Shown one piece after another: positions 15,274-18,712 of a stretch of 18,712 nt of DNA (positions are counted from its first letter, which is position 1; the number at the start of each line of letters is the position of its first letter). Position numbers and translations under genes: made by a program. The stretch covers positions 1-18,712 of the forward strand of contig URHY01000043.1 of the NCBI GenBank assembly GCA_900547815.1, in the 5' to 3' direction. This DNA comes from an uncultured Solobacterium sp. (GTDB taxonomy: Bacteria; Bacillota_I; Bacilli_A; Erysipelotrichales; Erysipelotrichaceae). The notes beneath the pieces were generated by a model. It saw nothing but the letters and a program-made list of their open reading frames with translations, did no database searches and was not told where the DNA came from.

Positions 15274-15555
15274 ATGTCTGTAATTTTTTGCTTAGTAGTT
15301 TTATTTGTGTTGATTTGTTGGGTTTTGGTTATTAAAGAATTGCTTGGACCAAATAAAAAAACTGCATCTGGAAACCATGGCTTTGATGATCTTTATATGC
15401 AACAACGATTTGCAGAAGAATCTACTAGAGAAGCATTAAAAAGTGTAACACCATTTGAAATGGGCGGATATAATCTAGATCAAGGAAATTCATGGAATAA
15501 CAATAACGTTAATAGTTGTAATAATTTTAATGATTTTGGAAATGGGATGTTTTAA
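15274..15555 (+). CDS. small single-pass membrane protein with Asn-rich tail (cassette 2)
   Basis: 93 residues, ATG 15274 behind AGGAGG. One membrane helix (1-21), GPNKKTA, the conserved block SVTPFEMGGY and an Asn-rich end NDFGNGMF. Nearly the same as the 8285 product along its length. The exact conservation of the unusual tail across both cassettes points to a binding or assembly role. Confidence 0.8.
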   Translation: MSVIFCLVVLFVLICWVLVIKELLGPNKKTASGNHGFDDLYMQQRFAEESTREALKSVTPFEMGGYNLDQGNSWNNNNVNSCNNFNDFGNGMF

Positions 15556-15601
15556 GAAAGTTAATTTTTAGTCTAGTAATAATATTAAGGAGAACAGGAA
15601 T

Positions 15602-16405
15602 ATGAATACAAACAAATATTCATTAGAATCAAGAAGAGAACAGGCAAATTTATACAAAACATGGGGAATTATCTTACTTGTTATTGGATTTGGATTATTT
15701 TTATATGCCGGAGCTAAGATGATTTTTGAGCCACAGATTACAGCTGGTCTTGGAACTTCTGAATGGCATGATCAGTTTAATGCCATGCAAAGCTATCGAC
15801 AGTCAATGGAACATGTTATTCCAATCTTTGCGGTAGGTGGAATAATCGTTGCCGGAATAGGTGATGTCTTGTGGAAAAAATACAAAACAATATCTGCAGG
15901 TTTATATGGAGAGGAGCTAGTATCTTATACTTTAAATTCATTACCAGCAGAATATACATCTTACAATAATATTCCACTTGAAAAAGATGGTAAATGCACG
16001 GAAATTGACACCCTTGTTGTATCAAAGTATGGAATCTTTTTAGGAGAGGTTAAAAATTATAAGGGGCGTATCGTTGGAAATGAAAATGATTCAACTTGGA
16101 CACAGATCAAAACAAGTTCAGCTGGTGAATCGTATGAAAATACAATCAAAAATCCAGTCAAACAAGCAAAATTTCAGACATATCTACTTTCATCTATTCT
16201 TAAAGATCAAGGCTTACACTGTTATGTAAATCCATATGTAGTATTTACGGGTTCTGAAAGTGTGAATACAGATTCAGGGATTGTTTTAAGAAGTGAAAAT
16301 GAATTCCATAATACAATTCTTACATATCATGACACTAGAATTTCGAATGAAGATCTAGAAAAAATCAGAGGAGTGATTCGATGTCTGCAAAGATCAGAAT
16401 CTTGA
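15602..16405 (+). CDS. membrane-anchored NERD-domain protein (cassette 2)
   Basis: 267 residues, same length as the cassette 1 copy; ATG 15602 behind AAGGAG. Two helices around an extracellular loop, then a NERD domain with E134-I-D136 and E149-V-K151. The catalytic-type residues of the restriction-like fold are intact, so an active nuclease is possible though not shown. It overlaps the frameshift gene by 25 nt (start at 16381), exactly as in cassette 1. Confidence 0.85.
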   Translation: MNTNKYSLESRREQANLYKTWGIILLVIGFGLFLYAGAKMIFEPQITAGLGTSEWHDQFNAMQSYRQSMEHVIPIFAVGGIIVAGIGDVLWKKYKTISAGLYGEELVSYTLNSLPAEYTSYNNIPLEKDGKCTEIDTLVVSKYGIFLGEVKNYKGRIVGNENDSTWTQIKTSSAGESYENTIKNPVKQAKFQTYLLSSILKDQGLHCYVNPYVVFTGSESVNTDSGIVLRSENEFHNTILTYHDTRISNEDLEKIRGVIRCLQRSES

Positions 16406-16759
16406 AAAGTAAATGGCAAGAAGCACCACCTGGAACAATAGCTTACATATCCGAATGTGATGCAAATACATATTTTATGACATGTGCATCTGGTGCTATA
16501 ATCATTTTACAAGGGTATCCCTGAAGAAGCAATTCAATCCGGAATTGTAGAAGATGATTTCTGGTTTGGCTATATTGTAGAAGGATACCAATATCTAACA
16601 ATTGAAGATGTTCTAAGCATTACCGCAAAGAACGACATGACATATTTCGATATAGAAGATGTCAAAACAATTCAAAAAATCTTTCAGGAATATGTAGAAT
16701 TTACAAAGCCACTTGTACAAATTGCTGAAGAGAAAACACAAAATATAGGAAAGGGTTAA
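16381..16759 (+). CDS. frameshift gene, intact copy: 125-residue protein via +1 shift
   Basis: ATG 16381 overlaps the end of the NERD gene. The first frame gives 47 residues, beginning MSAKIRILKSKWQE and ending LQGYP, then TGA at 16522-16524. The next frame (+1) continues from GAA 16523 for 78 residues (EEAIQSGIVEDDFWFG...) to TAA 16757-16759. The second part has no usable start codon: in its frame an upstream TAA sits at 16499 and the first ATG lies deep inside. Its protein sequence is well conserved with copy 1 despite many silent changes. Shifting at CCC-TGA yields one 125-residue protein. Cytoplasmic, no signal peptide, no family recognised. It ends 7 nt before the sigma 2 start, so it is probably translationally coupled to it. 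Confidence 0.7.
16511..16524 (+). other. prfB-like +1 frameshift site, copy 2
   Basis: AAGGG TAT CCC TGA followed by A. In E. coli prfB the site is AGGGGG TAT CTT TGA C. The G-rich element, the TAT spacer, the slippery codon and TGA occupy the same places. CCC can re-pair as CCT one base on, giving GAA as the next codon. Confidence 0.75.
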
Positions 16760-16766
16760 AAGGGTT

Positions 16767-18251
16767 ATGAACAGAAGTTTACCAGATATTCCAAAAGAAT
16801 GGATACAACAGGCTAGACTTGCAGATGAGTCAGCCATTGAAAAGATTTATAGTAAAACATATCCAAAGGCATATACGATTGCGTATTATTCTTTGGGAGC
16901 AACAAATAAATTTCAGGATGAAGCACAAACGATTACTCAGGATAGTATGAGAAAGGCTTTTGAAAAGCTAGATCAATTAAAAGATGATGATAAATTTGCA
17001 CCTTGGATGTATACAATTCTAAATAATTCAATTCGTGATTATTTTAGAGCACATAAAAATAAAGATTATCAAACAAATACATTTAGCGAATTAGACAGTG
17101 AAGACTTCAGAGATAACTATGAAGAATCTATTGCAGATGATTCTGTAGCGTTTAATCCTGAAGCTAACATGAATACAGAACTGATTGCAGAAGGCTTAAA
17201 AGAATGTTTGGACAAATTACCTGATAATCAAAGGTTTGCTTTAATGATGCAGATGTATCAGCAGTTGACTACAAAAGAGATTGCTGAGCAGATGGAAGTA
17301 GAAGAAAATACAGTTAAAAGCTGGATTCGACGTGCAAAGCTATCTATCAAAGATATGATTGAAGAATTAAGAAGTCAGAACAAGAGTTTCTATACTGTTG
17401 CACCATTACCATTCCTTGCTTGGATGTTAGATCAGGAATTGAAGACAATTCCATCATTCAATGCCAAAGCATTTGCGGATGGTGTTGTAATGAAAGTTAA
17501 AGCAGATACAATAACATCTAATCCAATTCGTGAAGATAATGCTTCACTTGTTAAGAAAAATAATGTCAATTCAAAGGGGCATGTTACATCACAAGGAGTA
17601 AAACAAGCAACTGTGTCTGCTACAGGCAAAGTAGCTGCTGGAATAGGCGTGAAAGTAGCGGCAGGAGTAGCTATTGTTTCGGTGGCAGCCTTTGGTGGAT
17701 ATCAAGCAGTGGATACTATTTACAATAAATATGCAGAAACAAAAAATACAGAAGTGGTATCTGATGAACAAAATACAAAGAAAGAAAAGAAAAAGAATGG
17801 CTTTGAAAAGGTAAATTCATATAAAGATGGTGTATATAGAATGACGGTAAATCTTCCTGTTTATAATACAAGATCTAAAGAGGATCCTTATGGAAAAACT
17901 GTTTATAATTATGAGAATAGTAAAATCAAATTCACTCGCGGTGTATATAAAGATAGGGATGGAAATTATTGGGCACAACTTCGTAAAGGCTGTTATGTAT
18001 GTGTAAAAGATAAAGATGGGGAATATCTTGGTGAGTATCTAGGGAAAATGATGACGATGGATGAGTTTGTTGATAGGGAACATGATTCTGAGCAAGAGCG
18101 AGACGCACATCAGGCTGAGTTCTTTAAGGCTTGTGGCTTTGAAGAGCCTGTCGGACTTGGCGGTGCTGGGTTTCAACAACATGATGATGAATATGATGAT
18201 AGTGAATTTGTGTGTACAGGAAAGGCCGAATTTAGTGGAACTTATATATAA
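16767..18251 (+). CDS. single-chain sigma factor-membrane-sensor protein (sigma 2)
   Basis: 494 residues in one frame. Sigma region 2 about 10-95 (SAIEKIYSK, TQDSMRKAF, APWMYTILNNS), and region 4 HTH about 146-200 (LPDNQRFAL, TTKEIAEQM, NTVKSWIRRAKLSI). A conserved post-region-4 segment (KSFYTVAPLPFLAWML) is shared with sigma 1. A linker leads to one transmembrane helix (about 288-313, Ala/Val/Gly-rich), then an extracellular region of about 180 residues. Its first part (LPVYNTRSKEDPYG, then YWAQLRKGCYVCV) looks SH3b-like, and the end is acidic. A sigma factor held at the membrane by its own tail should need proteolysis, or some conformational release, to act (inference). ATG 16767 lies 7 nt after the frameshift gene; the ribosome-binding site is weak. 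It is inside the unit of promoter D. Confidence 0.85.
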   Translation: MNRSLPDIPKEWIQQARLADESAIEKIYSKTYPKAYTIAYYSLGATNKFQDEAQTITQDSMRKAFEKLDQLKDDDKFAPWMYTILNNSIRDYFRAHKNKDYQTNTFSELDSEDFRDNYEESIADDSVAFNPEANMNTELIAEGLKECLDKLPDNQRFALMMQMYQQLTTKEIAEQMEVEENTVKSWIRRAKLSIKDMIEELRSQNKSFYTVAPLPFLAWMLDQELKTIPSFNAKAFADGVVMKVKADTITSNPIREDNASLVKKNNVNSKGHVTSQGVKQATVSATGKVAAGIGVKVAAGVAIVSVAAFGGYQAVDTIYNKYAETKNTEVVSDEQNTKKEKKKNGFEKVNSYKDGVYRMTVNLPVYNTRSKEDPYGKTVYNYENSKIKFTRGVYKDRDGNYWAQLRKGCYVCVKDKDGEYLGEYLGKMMTMDEFVDREHDSEQERDAHQAEFFKACGFEEPVGLGGAGFQQHDDEYDDSEFVCTGKAEFSGTYI

Positions 18252-18260
18252 TATTTAGAT

Positions 18261-18712
18261 ATGATGAATTTTAAAAGGGCATTAAGTAAGGAACAGACAA
18301 CTTGTATCAATGGAATTTTTGTGTTGTTTGTGTTTCTATCACATTTTGGACAATATGAAACTATGCCATGGAATCCACTTCTATTAGGAATTGGACAATT
18401 GATGGTTGCACCATTTTTGTTCTATTCTGGATATGGCATAATGGAACAAATTCAAAGAAAGGGACATACATATATTGATGGTATGCCTAGAAAAAGAATA
18501 TTGAAGTTTTATATTCACTTTTGTATGGCATTATGTATTTATTTGGTTTTGTCATTTTTATTAGATAAAGATTATCCCTTATTCATTCACTGCACTAAGT
18601 TCTATTGGAAATAGTAATTGGTATGTGTTTGCGATACTAGCAATGTATAGTATTGTTTATATCCTTAACTTTGTAAAAAATGTATAACTACAATTGAATT
18701 TTTAAATGAATA
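18261..18712 (+). pseudogene. membrane acyltransferase (acyltransferase-3 type), frameshifted and cut by window end
   Basis: ATG 18261 or 18264 begins MNFKRALSKEQTTCINGIF. The following LFVFLSHFGQYE and LFYSGYGIMEQI are typical of acyltransferase-3 family membrane enzymes, which acylate envelope sugars. The frame stops at 18614. An extra T near 18581-18583 moves the sequence to the next frame, where SSIGNSNWYVFAIL, a very typical family motif, continues. A second change in the A6 run at 18675-18680 returns to the first frame (CITTIEFLNE) to the window end. The gene is thus disrupted twice, or misread twice. There is no ribosome-binding site, so translation may be coupled to sigma 2 (stop at 18251). 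Cassette 1 keeps only its ends (9795-9906). Confidence 0.65.

Noticed and set aside
16381..16759. TGA read as Trp (alternative genetic code) in the frameshift gene
   Set aside because: Reading through in the same frame meets further stops and gives no protein shared by the two copies, whereas the +1 frame is clearly conserved. TGA also ends both NERD genes at the right length.
1..18712. tRNA, rRNA, CRISPR arrays, insertion sequences or transposases
   Set aside because: None seen: no regularly spaced repeats, no transposase motifs and no terminal inverted repeats around the cassettes.

Overview
The window comes from a low-GC Gram-positive bacterium (Bacillota). AT-rich intergenic DNA, strong AGGAGG ribosome-binding sites, large coiled-coil surface proteins and standard stop usage (TGA is a real stop) fit a gut or oral Firmicute, and an Erysipelotrichia-like host is my best guess. 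All convincing genes lie on the + strand. The main content is two diverged copies of one envelope-related cassette, each linked to an ECF-type sigma factor and a giant surface protein.

Layout: (1) 88-1047, a membrane-anchored XRE regulator closed by a terminator. (2) 1080-1647, a gene-poor leader with a terminator hairpin, promoter A, a tiny ORF and a 21-bp tandem repeat. (3) 1648-5575, a double OB-fold/CxxC protein and a CAP-domain coiled-coil surface protein interrupted by one in-frame TAA. (4) 5677-7232, an ECF sigma factor and a membrane/sensor segment that is open in the -1 frame across an A8 run, then a perfect terminator. (5) Promoter B and cassette 1 (7355-9906): two paralogous small membrane proteins, an Asn-rich-tail protein, a NERD protein, a frameshift gene (here broken) and a remnant of an acyltransferase gene, followed by a membrane metallopeptidase and a terminator. 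(6) Promoter C and a second, intact CAP/coiled-coil surface protein (10961-14131). (7) Promoter D and cassette 2 (14316-16759), the same genes in the same order, then a sigma factor fused in one chain to a membrane segment and an extracellular domain (16767-18251), and a frameshifted acyltransferase running off the window.

The system proposed here: four promoters carry the same signature, TGCAAC, 17 bp, CGTTA, followed at a fixed distance by AGTGAAAG. This is ECF-like and lies in front of both surface-protein transcription units and both cassettes. Sigma 2 lies inside the unit driven by promoter D, so autoregulation is likely. Both sigma factors appear to be, or to derive from, single-chain sigma-membrane-sensor proteins. 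In copy 1 the A8 run could make either a soluble sigma or a membrane-tethered one.

The gene after NERD is split in both copies at CCC-TGA, preceded by a G-rich Shine-Dalgarno-like stretch. The arrangement closely resembles the prfB (release factor 2) +1 frameshift site. Several other disruptions (TAA in surface protein 1, a 1-nt loss in frameshift gene 1, two shifts in the acyltransferase) may be real decay or sequencing error, so the raw-read quality of this contig matters.
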